The notes under the pieces were generated by a model. The model was not told the DNA's origin. It saw nothing but the letters and a program-made list of their open reading frames with translations, and did not search any database. From Microcella humidisoli (GTDB lineage: Bacteria > Actinomycetota > Actinomycetes > Actinomycetales > Microbacteriaceae), in NCBI RefSeq assembly GCF_024362325.1, contig NZ_CP101497.1, positions 1,240,001 through 1,304,000 of the forward strand: DNA of 64,000 bases, written 5' to 3'. Shown piece after piece: positions 24,748 to 33,888 of the stretch. Position numbers and translations under genes: made by a program. How positions within the stretch are numbered: the stretch's first letter is position 1; each line of letters opens with the position of its first letter.

Positions 24748-25943
24748 CTCAGAAGGGTCAAACGGTCGACGATGTGCTCGAGGATCGGCCGCGGGGTCGC
24801 GAGGATCAGCCGGACGTGACCGACGCCCGCTCCGCCGCACGCGCGGCCGTCGGTGACCGAGAGCTTCGCCCGCTTCTGCAGGGTCACGGCCGGCTCGTCG
24901 CCGAGGCCCAGTCGTGACACGTCGAGCCACGCGATGTAGGTGCCCTCGGGCGGTGTGTAGCCGACCTCGGGCAGTCGCTCGGCGAGCAGCTCGGCCAGCA
25001 GTCGCCGATTGGCGTCGTAGTAGGCGACGGTCGCGTCGAGCCAGCCCCGCCCCTCGCGGTACGCGACGGTGTTGGCGATGACGCCGAGCGTGCTCGCGCC
25101 GTGGCTCGCGAACGGCCCGAGTCCCGCCCACAGTTCGGCGTCGGCGTCATTGGTCAGAATCAGCTGCGCGGCCTTGAGGCCCGGCAGGTTCCACGCCTTC
25201 GAGGCGCTCGTGACCGTGATGCTGTGGGCGGATGCCACGGGGCTGACGCTCGCGTACGGAACATGCCGCGCATCGCCGAACACGATCGGCGCGTGCACCT
25301 CGTCGGCGAACACCCGCGCGCCGTGCCGCTCGACGACCTCGGAGAGTGCCGCTAGCTCGCCGCGCTCGAACACGCGCCCTCCGGGGTTGAGCGGGTTGCA
25401 CAGCACGACGAGCCCGGCGCCCGCGGCGAGTTCGCGCTCGATGGCCTCGAGGTCGAGCACGGCGCGGCCCCCGCTCGTCGCCATCGGCACCTCGATCGCC
25501 GTGCGACCGTGCATGGCGGGCACGGTCAGGAACGGCATGTATGCCGGAGTCGGCACGATCACGGCCGAGCCCGGTCGCGAGAAGTGCTCCATCGCCACCA
25601 CGAGCCCCGTGATGACGTCGGGCAAGGCCTGGATGCGCGCGGCGTCGACGTCCCACGCGAAGCGGTCGCGCATCCACTCGGCCGTCGCGCGGCCCATCTC
25701 GGCGGCGATCGGTCGCGGCAGATAGCCGAACTGCCCGGCATCGATCGCGGCGTGCAGGGCACTCGTGACGGCGGGGGCGGTGCCGAGGTCGCTCTCGGCG
25801 ACCCACGCGCCGATGGTGCCGGGGAAGAGGCTCCACTTCATGCTCCCCGCGGCATGCAGCTGCTCGGGGGTGATCGCGTCCCACTGCGCGAACAGCGCGG
25901 CGCGATCGATCGCGGCGGCGTTCGTCGTCTCAGGCAAGAGCAC
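24744..25943 (-). CDS. MalY/PatB-type PLP aminotransferase (cystathionine beta-lyase-like)
   Basis: A 399-residue fold-type I PLP enzyme. The PLP lysine is in TVTSASKAWNLPGLKAAQ; NPLNPGGRVF, VFADEVHAPIVF and the C-terminal LILATPRPILEHIVDRL are typical of MalY/PatB C-S lyases. The GTG start at 25943 overlaps the phosphoglucomutase stop by 14 bp. It probably cleaves cystathionine or related cysteine conjugates, although aminotransferase activity is also known in this family. Confidence 0.85.
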   Translation of the reverse strand: MLLPETTNAAAIDRAALFAQWDAITPEQLHAAGSMKWSLFPGTIGAWVAESDLGTAPAVTSALHAAIDAGQFGYLPRPIAAEMGRATAEWMRDRFAWDVDAARIQALPDVITGLVVAMEHFSRPGSAVIVPTPAYMPFLTVPAMHGRTAIEVPMATSGGRAVLDLEAIERELAAGAGLVVLCNPLNPGGRVFERGELAALSEVVERHGARVFADEVHAPIVFGDARHVPYASVSPVASAHSITVTSASKAWNLPGLKAAQLILTNDADAELWAGLGPFASHGASTLGVIANTVAYREGRGWLDATVAYYDANRRLLAELLAERLPEVGYTPPEGTYIAWLDVSRLGLGDEPAVTLQKRAKLSVTDGRACGGAGVGHVRLILATPRPILEHIVDRLTLLR

Positions 25944-27540
25944 CGTCCACGATCGCCTTCGCCTCCTGCTGCACGAGCCGCAGGTGCTCCTCGCCGGCGA
26001 ACGACTCGGCGTAGATCTTGTAGACGTCTTCGGTGCCGCTCGGGCGGGCCGCGAACCAGGCTCGGTCGGTGACGACCTTGACGCCGCCGATGCCCGCGCC
26101 GTTGCCGGGTGCGGCGCTGAGCCGTGCCGTGATGGGGTCCCCCGCGAGCTCGGTGGCCGTGATGGCCGCGCCGTCGAGCTTGCCGAGCGCGGACTTCTGC
26201 GCGGGGCTGGCAGGAGCATCCACCCGTTCGTAGGCGGGCGCGCCGAAGCGCTCGGTGAGGTCCGCGTACAGGGCGGAGGGGGAGCGCCCGGTCACGGCGG
26301 TGATCTCGGAGGCCAGCACGGCAAGCAGGATGCCGTCTTTGTCGGTCGTCCAGGCGCTGCCGTCGCGGCGCACGAAGCTCGCGCCTGCGCTCTCCTCGCC
26401 GCCGAACGCGACCGAGCCGTCGATGAGGCCGGGCACGAACCACTTGAAGCCCACGGGCACCTCCCACAGGCGCCGACCGAGACCGGCCGCGACGTGGTCG
26501 ATCATCGTCGAACTCACGAGCGTCTTGCCGATCGCCGCATCGGGTCGCCAGCCCGGACGGTGCGTGTACAGGTACTCGATCGCGACCGCGAGGTAGTGGT
26601 TCGGGTTCATGAGGCCGCCGTCGGGCGTGACGATGCCGTGCCGGTCGGCGTCGGCGTCGTTGCCCGTCAGCAGATCGAAGTCGTGGCGGCGCGCGACAAC
26701 GCTCGCCATGGCGCTCGGGCTCGACGGGTCCATGCGGATCTTCTCGTCCCAGTCGAGGGTCATGAAGCCCCACTGCGGGTCGACGGCGGGGTTCACGACC
26801 GTCAGGTCGAGGCCGTAGTGCTCGGCGATGAGCGCCCAGTAGTTGACGCTCGCCCCGCCCAGTGGGTCGGCGCCGATGCGCAGCCCGCTGCTGCGGATCG
26901 CGTCGATGTCGAGGATGCTGCCGAGGTCGGCGACGTAGTGCAGCCGGTAGTCGTAGGGCTCGGTGAGCAGTGCGGCCTGCCGGCGCACACCGCGGTTGCC
27001 TTCGGCGATGAGGGCGTTGGCGCGATCGGCGATCCACGTGGTCGCGTCGCTGTCGGCCGGGCCACCGTGCGGCGGGTTGTACTTGAAGCCGCCGTCGCGC
27101 GGCGGGTTGTGGCTCGGGGTGATGACGATGCCGTCGGCTTTCGCGGACGCATCACGGTTGTAGCGGATGATCGCGTGGCTCAGCGCGGGCGTCGGCACGT
27201 AGTCGTCGTTCGCATCGATGAGCGCCATCACGCCGTTGGCGGCGAGCACCTCGAGCGCCGTCTGCATCGCCGGCGCACTGAGCGCGTGCGTGTCGGCGCC
27301 GACGAAGACCGGCCCTGTCGTGCCCTGACTCGTGCGGTACTCGACGATCGCCTGTGTGATCGCCGCGATGTGCGTGTCGGTGAAGGCGCCGTCGAGGCTC
27401 GAGCCGCGGTGCCCGCTCGTGCCGAACACGACGCGCTGCGCCGGGTCATCGAGGTCGGGCACGCGGTCGGCGTAGGCGCTCAGCAGCGCGGTCAGGTCGA
27501 CGAGGTCGGCGGACTGGGCGGGTGTTCCGGCGCGGCTCAT
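25930..27540 (-). CDS. pgm: Phosphoglucomutase (alpha-D-glucose phosphate-specific)
   Basis: A 536-residue phosphohexomutase. Visible are VVFGTSGHRGSS, the active phosphoserine loop VITPSHNPPRDGGFKYNPPHGG, the metal loop GNDADADRHGIV, the sugar-specificity loop GGEESAGASF and the C-terminal phosphate loop RPSGTEDVYKIYAES. ATG 27540 is preferred to an in-frame TTG four codons upstream. It interconverts glucose-1-phosphate and glucose-6-phosphate. The downstream aminotransferase overlaps it and is probably cotranscribed. Confidence 0.95.
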   Translation of the reverse strand: MSRAGTPAQSADLVDLTALLSAYADRVPDLDDPAQRVVFGTSGHRGSSLDGAFTDTHIAAITQAIVEYRTSQGTTGPVFVGADTHALSAPAMQTALEVLAANGVMALIDANDDYVPTPALSHAIIRYNRDASAKADGIVITPSHNPPRDGGFKYNPPHGGPADSDATTWIADRANALIAEGNRGVRRQAALLTEPYDYRLHYVADLGSILDIDAIRSSGLRIGADPLGGASVNYWALIAEHYGLDLTVVNPAVDPQWGFMTLDWDEKIRMDPSSPSAMASVVARRHDFDLLTGNDADADRHGIVTPDGGLMNPNHYLAVAIEYLYTHRPGWRPDAAIGKTLVSSTMIDHVAAGLGRRLWEVPVGFKWFVPGLIDGSVAFGGEESAGASFVRRDGSAWTTDKDGILLAVLASEITAVTGRSPSALYADLTERFGAPAYERVDAPASPAQKSALGKLDGAAITATELAGDPITARLSAAPGNGAGIGGVKVVTDRAWFAARPSGTEDVYKIYAESFAGEEHLRLVQQEAKAIVDGALA

Positions 27541-27592
27541 GCGCCCATCCAACCACCGGCGGCCGTCGAGGGGGTGGGCGGATGCTCGGCAA

Positions 27593-27598
27593 TAGACT
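27593..27598 (+). promoter_or_regulatory. Leaderless -10 element for pheA
   Basis: TAGACT ends 6 nt before ATG 27605, with no Shine-Dalgarno sequence. Confidence 0.45.
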
Positions 27599-27604
27599 GC
27601 GGAG

Positions 27605-28555
27605 ATGAGCCAGCAGCCCGCCCCGGTGCCGACGTACAGCTACCTGGGCCCGGCCGGCACCTTCACCTGGCAGGCACTGGGCCAGGTGCCCGAGGCCGCC
27701 GGCGCCGCGTGGCGCAGCGTCAGCAACGTCGGCGAGGCCCTCGACGATGTCGTGACCGGCCGCAGCGTGGGCGCCATGATCGCGGTCGAGAACTCGGTCG
27801 AGGGCGGGGTGAGTGCGACCCAGGATGCGCTCGCGACGATCCCGGGCCTGCGCATCGTGGGCGAGTACCTCGTCGCCGTCAACTTCGTGCTCGTCGCCCG
27901 GCCCGGAGTGACCCTCGACGACGTGCGGGTCGTGGCCGCGCATCCCGTGGCCTACGCCCAGTGCCGGGGCTGGCTCGAGCGCACGCTGCCGACCCACGGG
28001 CACATCCCTGCCGCCTCGAACGTCGCCGCGGCGACCTCGCTGCTCGAGCCCGGCTCGCCCGCGCAGGCCGCCGTCGCGCCGCCCGGCATCACCGATCACC
28101 ATGACCTGACCGTGCTCGGCGACCTCATCGGCGACAACGCCAACGCCGTCACGCGCTTCGTGCTCGTCAGCCGCAGCCGCGAGCTGCCCGCTCGCACGGG
28201 CGCCGACAAGACGAGCGTCATCGCCGAACTGCCCGACGACGCCCCCGGCCGCCTGCTCGAGATGCTCGAGCAGTTCGCGACGCGCGGCGTCAACATGAGC
28301 CTCATCGAGTCGCGCCCCATCGGCGACGCGCTCGGCCGCTACCGCTTCGTCATCGACCTCGACGGCCACGTGCACGACGAGCGCGTCGCCGACGCCCTGC
28401 TCGGCCTGCGCCGGTTCAGCCCCAACGTCATCTTCCTCGGCTCCTACCCCCGGGCGGATGCGCGGCAGATCGAAGTCGTCTCGCAGTACGGCGACGAGGT
28501 CTTCACCGACGCCCGCGACTGGCTGCGCGCGATCCTCAGCGGCGAGCCCGAGTAG
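27605..28555 (+). CDS. pheA: Prephenate dehydratase
   Basis: A 316-residue monofunctional enzyme: N-terminal prephenate dehydratase domain (YSYLGPAGTFTWQAL, AVENSVEGGVSATQDAL, and a TRFVLVSR catalytic motif) and C-terminal ACT domain (SVIAELPDDAPGRLLEMLEQFATRGVNMSLIESRP) that senses phenylalanine. It converts prephenate to phenylpyruvate in phenylalanine synthesis. Its ATG follows a leaderless -10. It is convergent with the lipid kinase gene, 12 bp apart. Confidence 0.95.
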   Translation: MSQQPAPVPTYSYLGPAGTFTWQALGQVPEAAGAAWRSVSNVGEALDDVVTGRSVGAMIAVENSVEGGVSATQDALATIPGLRIVGEYLVAVNFVLVARPGVTLDDVRVVAAHPVAYAQCRGWLERTLPTHGHIPAASNVAAATSLLEPGSPAQAAVAPPGITDHHDLTVLGDLIGDNANAVTRFVLVSRSRELPARTGADKTSVIAELPDDAPGRLLEMLEQFATRGVNMSLIESRPIGDALGRYRFVIDLDGHVHDERVADALLGLRRFSPNVIFLGSYPRADARQIEVVSQYGDEVFTDARDWLRAILSGEPE

Positions 28556-28567
28556 GCAGAGCCGGGG

Positions 28568-29557
28568 TCAGCCCTCGCGCGGCACGCGCACGACGAGCGA
28601 GGCGGGCGCGACGCGCACCTCGAGCCGGGTCACGAGGCCCATCTCCTCGCCGTCGATCTCGAACTCCTCCGGCCGCTCGAAGGCCAGGGTCATGCGGCGG
28701 CCCTGGAAGTAGCGCAGTGCGCGCACACTCTTGTCGGCGGCCAGGATGCGGCGGCCGACCTTGGTCTTCTGCAGCACGCCGTTCTCCCACACGACCGCGT
28801 AGCTGACGCGCATCCAGCCCCAGAGATTGCGCGGGCGCATCGCGACCACGTCGAGGAGGCCGTCGTCGATCTGCGCGTCGGGAAGGATCAGCACGCCGCC
28901 GGGCAGCGACCCGCAGTTGCCGATGAGCAGGGTGTGGATGGTCGTCGAGCGCTCGGGTGAGCCGTCGAGGCTGTAGCGCAGCCGCACCGCGTCGACGTCG
29001 CGCACGATGCGCGCGGTCGCCTCGACGTAGGCGAGCCAGCCCACCTTCTTCTTGAGGTCGGGGTTGGTCGCGGCGATCATCTTCGCGTCGAGGCCGATGC
29101 CGACCATCACGACGAAGGCGTGCCGCTCGACGCTGCCGTCGTCGCGCGTCAGTTCGGCGATTCCCACGTCGATCGCCTGGTCGACCCCGGTGACGGCCGT
29201 CGTCAGCGAGTCGCTGAGCTTGCCGAGCGAGAGCCCAAGGTTGCGGGCTAGCAGGTTGCCGGTGCCGGAGGGGATCAGCACGATCGGGATGCCCGAATCG
29301 AGCATGCCCTCGGCGACGGCCCGCACCGTGCCGTCGCCGCCGGCGGTCAGCACCGCGGTCACCCGGGCGGCAATGGCCTCGCGCGCGCGGCCCTGGCCGG
29401 GGTCGTCGACGCTCGTCTCGAGCCACAGCGACGGGGCCCAGCCGGCCTCCTCTTCGGCCGCGGCGACGGCCGCGCGCAGGGCCTCCATGTCGACCTTGGT
29501 GGGGTTGACGATGACGGCCACGCGTGCGGGGTCTGCCGCCGCGCCGGGGGTGCTCAT
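28568..29557 (-). CDS. Diacylglycerol kinase family lipid kinase (YegS/DgkB-like)
   Basis: A 329-residue DAGK-catalytic-domain protein: [19 protein letters not shown], the nucleotide loop [42 protein letters not shown] and [12 protein letters not shown]. The phosphoryl acceptor is probably diacylglycerol or another membrane lipid. ATG 29557 is chosen since a TACTCT -10 lies 6 nt upstream. It is divergent from serS. Confidence 0.9.
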   Translation of the reverse strand: MSTPGAAADPARVAVIVNPTKVDMEALRAAVAAAEEEAGWAPSLWLETSVDDPGQGRAREAIAARVTAVLTAGGDGTVRAVAEGMLDSGIPIVLIPSGTGNLLARNLGLSLGKLSDSLTTAVTGVDQAIDVGIAELTRDDGSVERHAFVVMVGIGLDAKMIAATNPDLKKKVGWLAYVEATARIVRDVDAVRLRYSLDGSPERSTTIHTLLIGNCGSLPGGVLILPDAQIDDGLLDVVAMRPRNLWGWMRVSYAVVWENGVLQKTKVGRRILAADKSVRALRYFQGRRMTLAFERPEEFEIDGEEMGLVTRLEVRVAPASLVVRVPREG

Positions 29558-29563
29558 GCGGTC

Positions 29564-29569
29564 AGAGTA
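29564..29569 (-). promoter_or_regulatory. Leaderless -10 element for lipid kinase gene
   Basis: TACTCT on the minus strand ends 6 nt before ATG 29557. Confidence 0.45.
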
Positions 29570-29629
29570 GAGCATGCGACCCAGGGGGCGACGGGGCTTG
29601 CGTTAACCCGCGCGTGCCAGACTAGAGCC

Positions 29630-30895
29630 GTGATCGACCCCCAGCTGCTGCGTGATGACCCCGAGATCGTTCGACATTCGCAGCGAGCCCGCCGGGCGAG
29701 CGTCGAGCTCGTCGACGAGGCCATCGCCGCCGATCGCGAGCGGCGCGACGCCATCACCGCGTTCGAGGCGCTGCGCGCCGAGCAGAACGCCTTCGGCAAG
29801 CGCGTGGCCGCGGCGCCGAAAGACGAGAAGGCCGCGCTCGTGGCGCAGGCCCAGCAGCTCGCCGCCGACGTCAAGACCGCCCAGGCGGTGGCCGGCGAGG
29901 CCGAGGCGCGGTTCGTGCAGGTCGCGGGGAGCATCCCGAACGTCATCATCGAGGGCGTGCCCGAAGGCGGCGAAGACGACTTCGTGACGCTGCGCGAGGT
30001 CGGAACGCGGCCCGCCTTCGACTTCGAGCCGCGCGACCACCTCGCGCTCGGCGAGCTGCTCGACGCGATCGACATGCCGCGCGGTGTGAAGGTGTCGGGC
30101 TCGCGCTTCTACTTTTTGAAGGGGGTGGGCGCGCGCCTCGAGCTCGCGCTCATGAACTACGCCCTCGACACCGCGCTCGATGCCGGGTTCACGCCGCTCA
30201 TCACGCCGACGCTCGTGAAGCCCGAGGTCATGAGCGGCACCGGGTTTCTCGGCGCGCACGCCGACGAGATCTACTACCTGCCCGACGACGAGCTCTACCT
30301 CACGGGGACGAGCGAGGTCGCCCTCGCCGGCTTCCACGCCGACGAGATCATCGACGTCTCGGGCGGCCCGCAGCGCTACGCCGGCTGGTCGACCTGCTAC
30401 CGCCGCGAGGCCGGCAGCTACGGCAAAGACACGCGCGGCATCATCCGCGTGCACCAGTTCCAGAAGCTCGAGATGTTCAGCTACATCGATCCGGCGGATG
30501 CCGAGGCCGAGCACGCGCGCCTGCTCGCCCTGCAGGAGGGCATGCTGCAGAGCCTCGGCCTCGCCTACCGCGTGATCGACACTGCGGCCGGCGATCTGGG
30601 CTCGAGTGCGGCGCGCAAGTTCGACGTCGAGGCCTGGGTGCCCACGCAGGGCGCGTATCGCGAGCTCACGAGCACGAGCAACTGCACGACCTTCCAGGCG
30701 CGCCGGCTCGAGACGCGCTTCCGCGGCGAGGGCGGCAAGACGAGCCCGGTCGCGACGCTCAACGGCACGCTCGCGACCACCCGCTGGCTCGTCGCGCTGC
30801 TCGAGACGCACCAGCGCGCCGACGGCTCGGTCGTCGTGCCCGCCCCGCTGCGCCCCTACCTGCGCGGCCTCGAGGTTCTGGAGCCCGTCTCGTGA
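29630..30895 (+). CDS. serS: Seryl-tRNA synthetase
   Basis: A 421-residue class II synthetase. The N-terminal long coiled-coil arm (residues about 25-105) that grips the tRNA-Ser variable arm precedes motif 2 ([25 protein letters not shown]) and motif 3 ([16 protein letters not shown]). The start is GTG 29630. Two tRNA-Ser genes lie within 3.5 kb downstream. Its stop overlaps the start of the HAD gene (GTGA), so the two are coupled. Confidence 0.97.
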   Translation: MIDPQLLRDDPEIVRHSQRARRASVELVDEAIAADRERRDAITAFEALRAEQNAFGKRVAAAPKDEKAALVAQAQQLAADVKTAQAVAGEAEARFVQVAGSIPNVIIEGVPEGGEDDFVTLREVGTRPAFDFEPRDHLALGELLDAIDMPRGVKVSGSRFYFLKGVGARLELALMNYALDTALDAGFTPLITPTLVKPEVMSGTGFLGAHADEIYYLPDDELYLTGTSEVALAGFHADEIIDVSGGPQRYAGWSTCYRREAGSYGKDTRGIIRVHQFQKLEMFSYIDPADAEAEHARLLALQEGMLQSLGLAYRVIDTAAGDLGSSAARKFDVEAWVPTQGAYRELTSTSNCTTFQARRLETRFRGEGGKTSPVATLNGTLATTRWLVALLETHQRADGSVVVPAPLRPYLRGLEVLEPVS

Positions 30896-31695
30896 CCGAT
30901 CGCAAGCTCATCGCCCTCGACATCGACGGCACCGTGCTGCACGAAGACGGCACGCTGCCCGAGTCGGCCCTCGCGCAGGTGCACCGTCTGCGCGACGCGG
31001 GCCATGAGGTCATGCTCGCGACGGGCCGCTCGGTGGCCATGACGCTGCCCGTGCTCGATCGGCTCGACATCACGCCGACCTACGTCGTCGCGTCGAACGG
31101 CGCCATCCTGCTCAAGCGCGACCCCGACGCGCCGACGGGCTACCGGCGCCACCACGTCGAGACGTTCGATCCGACGGCGGTGCTCACGAGCATCCGGCCG
31201 CATCTCACGCACGCGAACTACGCCGTCGAAGACGAGACGGGCGTGTACCGCTACACCGGCTGGTTCCCCGACGGGGCGCTCGGCGCGATCAGTGAAGAGG
31301 TGCCGTTCGAGCAGCTGTGCGCCGAGCCGGCGACGCGCGTCGTCGTCATCTCGCCCGGCCACGCGATGGAGGAGTTCCTCGCCGCCGTCGAGCTCATGGG
31401 CCTGCACCAGGTGAGCTACAACGTCGGCTGGACGGCCTGGCTCGACATCGCCCCCGACGGCGTCAACAAGTCGACGGCCCTCGAGCGCGTTCGGGATGCC
31501 CTGGGCATTCCGGGCGAGCACGTCGTGACCGTGGGCGACGGCCGCAACGACATCGAGATGCTGGGCTGGGCGGTCGCGCACTGCGGTCGCGGTATCGCGA
31601 TGGGGCAGGCTCCCGCGGAGGTCGTCGCGGCGGCTTCGGAGGTCACGGCGCGCGACACCGACGACGGGCTCGCGCAGGCGCTTGCGACCGTCTGA
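30892..31695 (+). CDS. HAD superfamily phosphatase (Cof type)
   Basis: A 267-residue HAD hydrolase of the IIB/Cof group: motif [10 protein letters not shown], then [24 protein letters not shown], the C-terminal Lys ([11 protein letters not shown]) and motif [16 protein letters not shown]. It probably dephosphorylates sugar phosphates or flavin precursors. It is translationally coupled to serS through a GTGA overlap, an arrangement common in Actinobacteria. Confidence 0.92.
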   Translation: MTDRKLIALDIDGTVLHEDGTLPESALAQVHRLRDAGHEVMLATGRSVAMTLPVLDRLDITPTYVVASNGAILLKRDPDAPTGYRRHHVETFDPTAVLTSIRPHLTHANYAVEDETGVYRYTGWFPDGALGAISEEVPFEQLCAEPATRVVVISPGHAMEEFLAAVELMGLHQVSYNVGWTAWLDIAPDGVNKSTALERVRDALGIPGEHVVTVGDGRNDIEMLGWAVAHCGRGIAMGQAPAEVVAAASEVTARDTDDGLAQALATV

Positions 31696-31775
31696 GACGC
31701 CTCGCCATCCCCGCCTGCGCAGATGCGGAGGAGATGCATAGGCACCCGGAACAGGAGTTCTGAGGGCACGTCGGT

Positions 31776-31781
31776 TAGCAT
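31776..31781 (+). promoter_or_regulatory. Putative -10 of tRNA-Ser(UGA)
   Basis: TAGCAT lies 17 nt upstream of the tRNA 5' end. Confidence 0.4.
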
Positions 31782-31798
31782 GGAAGACTGATATCCAA

Positions 31799-31883
31799 GG
31801 AGGGCTGTCCGAGCGGCCGATGGAGCCAGTCTTGAAAACTGGTGGGCAGCAATGTCTCGTGGGTTCGAATCCCACGCCCTCCG
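31799..31883 (+). tRNA. tRNA-Ser (anticodon UGA)
   Basis: The acceptor stem GGAGGGC (31799-31805) pairs with GCCCTCC (31876-31882), with discriminator G at 31883. The anticodon stem CCAGT/ACTGG encloses the loop CTTGAAA with TGA at 31833-31835. A long variable arm and the T-loop GGTTCGAATCC are present, as expected for class II tRNA-Ser. No CCA is encoded. Confidence 0.95.
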
Positions 31884-31920
31884 CTCGAGTCAGGCCCGCA
31901 GTGCTCCCGAGGGGACCATC

Positions 31921-33225
31921 ATGAGCGAACCCGTGCGCGATCGCGGCATCCGATCGCTGCCCACGGCGCCCGTGCGTCACGGACGGCTGAGCCGTTCGCG
32001 CGCGTGGAAGACGCTGCTCGCGGTCGTGGCCGCGTCGACCGCCGTCGTGCTCGTCAGCACCGTCTCGGTCGCCGCCATCACGGTGGCCCAGATCAACGCC
32101 AACATCGACGTCGTCGAGCTCGAGGTTCTCGAGGGCGAAGAAGAGCGCGTCATCCCCACGGTCGGCGAGTGGGAGGGCGGCTTCAACGTGCTCATCGTCG
32201 GCGTCGACAACGCCGAGGGCCAGGCCGACCGCGATGAGCGCGATGGCGCCACGCTCAACGACGTCAACATCCTCGTGCACGTGGCCGAAGACCAGAAGTC
32301 GGCCGTCGCCGTGAGCTTCCCGCGCGACCTCGTCGTGCCGATCCCCTCGTGCCCCGACCCGGACGGCGACGGCGCCTCGTACGCGATGTCGGCCCAGCCG
32401 CTCAACGTCGCCTACTCCTATGGCGGCCTCAACTGCGTCGTGCTGACGATCGAAGCGCTCACGGGTCTCGACGTTCCGTACGCCGGCACGATCTCGTTCA
32501 ACGGCGTGGCGCAGATGGCCACGGCGGTCGGCGGCGTCGACGTGTGCATCGATGCGCCGATCCGCGACCGCTACACGGGACTCAACCTGACGAGTGCGGG
32601 CACGCACACGCTCTCGGGAGGGCAGGCCCTCGCCTTCCTGCGCACGCGCTACGGCGTCGGCGACGGCAGCGACCTCGGGCGCATCAGCTCGCAGCAGGTC
32701 TACATGTCGTCGCTCGTGCGCAAGGTGCAGAACGAGGGCGTGCTGACCGACTTCACCAAGCTCTACGGCCTCGCCCAGGTGGCGACCTCGTCGATGAAGC
32801 TCACGCGCAGCCTCGCGAGCCTCGACACGATGGTGTCGATGGCGCAGGCCTTGCGCAACATCCCCACCGAGAACATCGTCTTCGTGCAGTTCCCGGGTCG
32901 AACCGGTGGCACGGGGGTCTACCTCGGCAAGGTGCAGCCGATCCAGTCGGCCGCCGACGCGCTCTTCGCCCGCATCCGGGCCGACGAGCGGTTCCGCCTC
33001 GAAGAGGGCAACACGGGCATCGGCTCGACCACCAACCCCAACGCCCCGAGCGGAGAGCCGACGCCGGAGCCGACGCCGACCGAGACGGTCGTGCCGAAGA
33101 ACGGCAAGGCCGAGCCCGAGGTCGAGCCCACGCTCGAGCCGGTCGAGCCCGAGAAGCCCGCCGACGTTCTCACGGGCGTGCAGGGGCAGTCGGCCGCCGA
33201 CTACACCTGCTCGGTCTCGAACTAG
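31921..33225 (+). CDS. LytR-CpsA-Psr (LCP) family cell-wall ligase
   Basis: A 434-residue membrane-anchored protein. A short cytoplasmic N-terminus and one transmembrane helix (residues about 29-54) precede an extracellular LCP domain (NVLIVGVDN, DVNILVHVAED, VSFPRDLVVPIP, FNGVAQMATAVGGVDVCI, LRTRYGVGDGSDLGRISSQQVYM) with the conserved Arg/Asp residues that bind polyprenyl phosphate. A Pro/Glu/Thr-rich tail follows (about 380-415). LCP proteins attach secondary polymers to peptidoglycan. ATG 31921 is used; the upstream in-frame start lies inside the tRNA. Confidence 0.9.
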   Translation: MSEPVRDRGIRSLPTAPVRHGRLSRSRAWKTLLAVVAASTAVVLVSTVSVAAITVAQINANIDVVELEVLEGEEERVIPTVGEWEGGFNVLIVGVDNAEGQADRDERDGATLNDVNILVHVAEDQKSAVAVSFPRDLVVPIPSCPDPDGDGASYAMSAQPLNVAYSYGGLNCVVLTIEALTGLDVPYAGTISFNGVAQMATAVGGVDVCIDAPIRDRYTGLNLTSAGTHTLSGGQALAFLRTRYGVGDGSDLGRISSQQVYMSSLVRKVQNEGVLTDFTKLYGLAQVATSSMKLTRSLASLDTMVSMAQALRNIPTENIVFVQFPGRTGGTGVYLGKVQPIQSAADALFARIRADERFRLEEGNTGIGSTTNPNAPSGEPTPEPTPTETVVPKNGKAEPEVEPTLEPVEPEKPADVLTGVQGQSAADYTCSVSN

Positions 33226-33253
33226 CGGGTGCTCGGGCACCGGGAGCGGCCGG

Positions 33254-33259
33254 TATAGT
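33254..33259 (+). promoter_or_regulatory. Putative -10 of tRNA-Ser(GCU)
   Basis: TATAGT lies 15 nt before the tRNA 5' end, just after a small GGTGC-TCGG-GCACC hairpin (33228-33241) following the LCP gene. Confidence 0.45.
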
Positions 33260-33274
33260 GGAACCGCTCTGCTA

Positions 33275-33363
33275 GGAGACGTCGCATAGTTCGGCCTAGT
33301 GCACCACCCTGCTAAGGTGGAGTCCCCGCAAGGGGACCGCGGGTTCAAATCCCGCCGTCTCCG
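33275..33363 (+). tRNA. tRNA-Ser (anticodon GCU)
   Basis: Acceptor stem GGAGACG (33275-33281) pairs with CGTCTCC (33356-33362), with discriminator G. The anticodon loop CTGCTAA lies between CCACC and GGTGG with GCT at 33311-33313. The variable arm CCCCGCAAGGGG and the T-loop GGTTCAAATCC confirm a class II serine tRNA. Confidence 0.95.
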
Positions 33364-33421
33364 CGGAACGAGCCGCAGTCCTCGACTGCTAGGCTTGTTC
33401 GGTTCGCGCTCAGCGCGGCAT

Positions 33422-33494
33422 GCGCCCGTAGCTCAATGGATAGAGCATCTGACTACGGATCAGAAGGTTAGGGGTTCGAGTCCCTTCGGGCGCG
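33422..33494 (+). tRNA. tRNA-Arg (anticodon ACG)
   Basis: Acceptor GCGCCCG (33422-33428) pairs with CGGGCGC (33487-33493), with discriminator G. The anticodon loop CTACGGA between TCTGA and TCAGA carries ACG at 33455-33457, whose A is normally converted to inosine. It marks the left edge of the compositionally distinct island, a common integration position. Confidence 0.95.
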
Positions 33495-33500
33495 CGAGTA

Positions 33501-33541
33501 AGGCCTGATCAGACGCAAGTCTGGTTAGGCCTCTCGTTTTT
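33501..33541 (+). terminator. Rho-independent terminator after tRNA-Arg
   Basis: AGGCCTGATCAGAC (33501-33514) and GTCTGGTTAGGCCT (33519-33532) form a stem around GCAA, followed by CTCG and five T residues (33537-33541). Confidence 0.85.
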
Positions 33542-33888
33542 CGTAGCTCCTCATGCAACCCACGTGCTATTCAGTTTCCTAGAAACTGACGCTTGAAGGT
33601 CTCGGTCTAATGCGGGCGGCTCACCAGAGTGCAGTCAGAGGGTGTCGGGTGTCGTCTTGGTCGAGACGTGCTTTTCCTTAGGAACCGCAACTCGAGCTGG
33701 AGTTCACCTGGTCGTTAGCCCCAGCGTAGGTGTGCGAATCCAAACCCCGTGGGCCGGGCCTGTCCACGTCGGTGCGAGTGTCGCGAGCGGATTCGCGCAT
33801 CATCCGAGTGTTGACGGGCTGAGGCAACGGTCGGCCTCCGTGTTGGTTGGAATCGAGCTTTCGCCGAGTCTTCGGCGAGAATGTGACA
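33542..33888. other. Noncoding start of the accessory island
   Basis: No convincing gene is seen. Two dyads stand out: CAGTTTC-CTA-GAAACTG (33572-33588), and a hairpin TCGCCGA / TCGGCGA (33861-33878) just before the next gene. No integrase or copy of the tRNA-Arg 3' end was found here. Confidence 0.5.

Noticed and set aside
30856..33348. Long 830-codon minus-strand open frame over serS end, HAD, tRNA-Ser and LCP genes
   Set aside because: It is a GC-rich antisense frame crossing two tRNA genes and well-recognised plus-strand proteins; its sequence is low-complexity Arg/Ala/Val without domains.
33422..33541. tRNA-Arg 3' end as an attachment site with a matching direct repeat
   Set aside because: I looked for a second copy of the CCCTTCGGGCGCG segment downstream and did not find one by eye, and no intact integrase is present, so no att pair is called.
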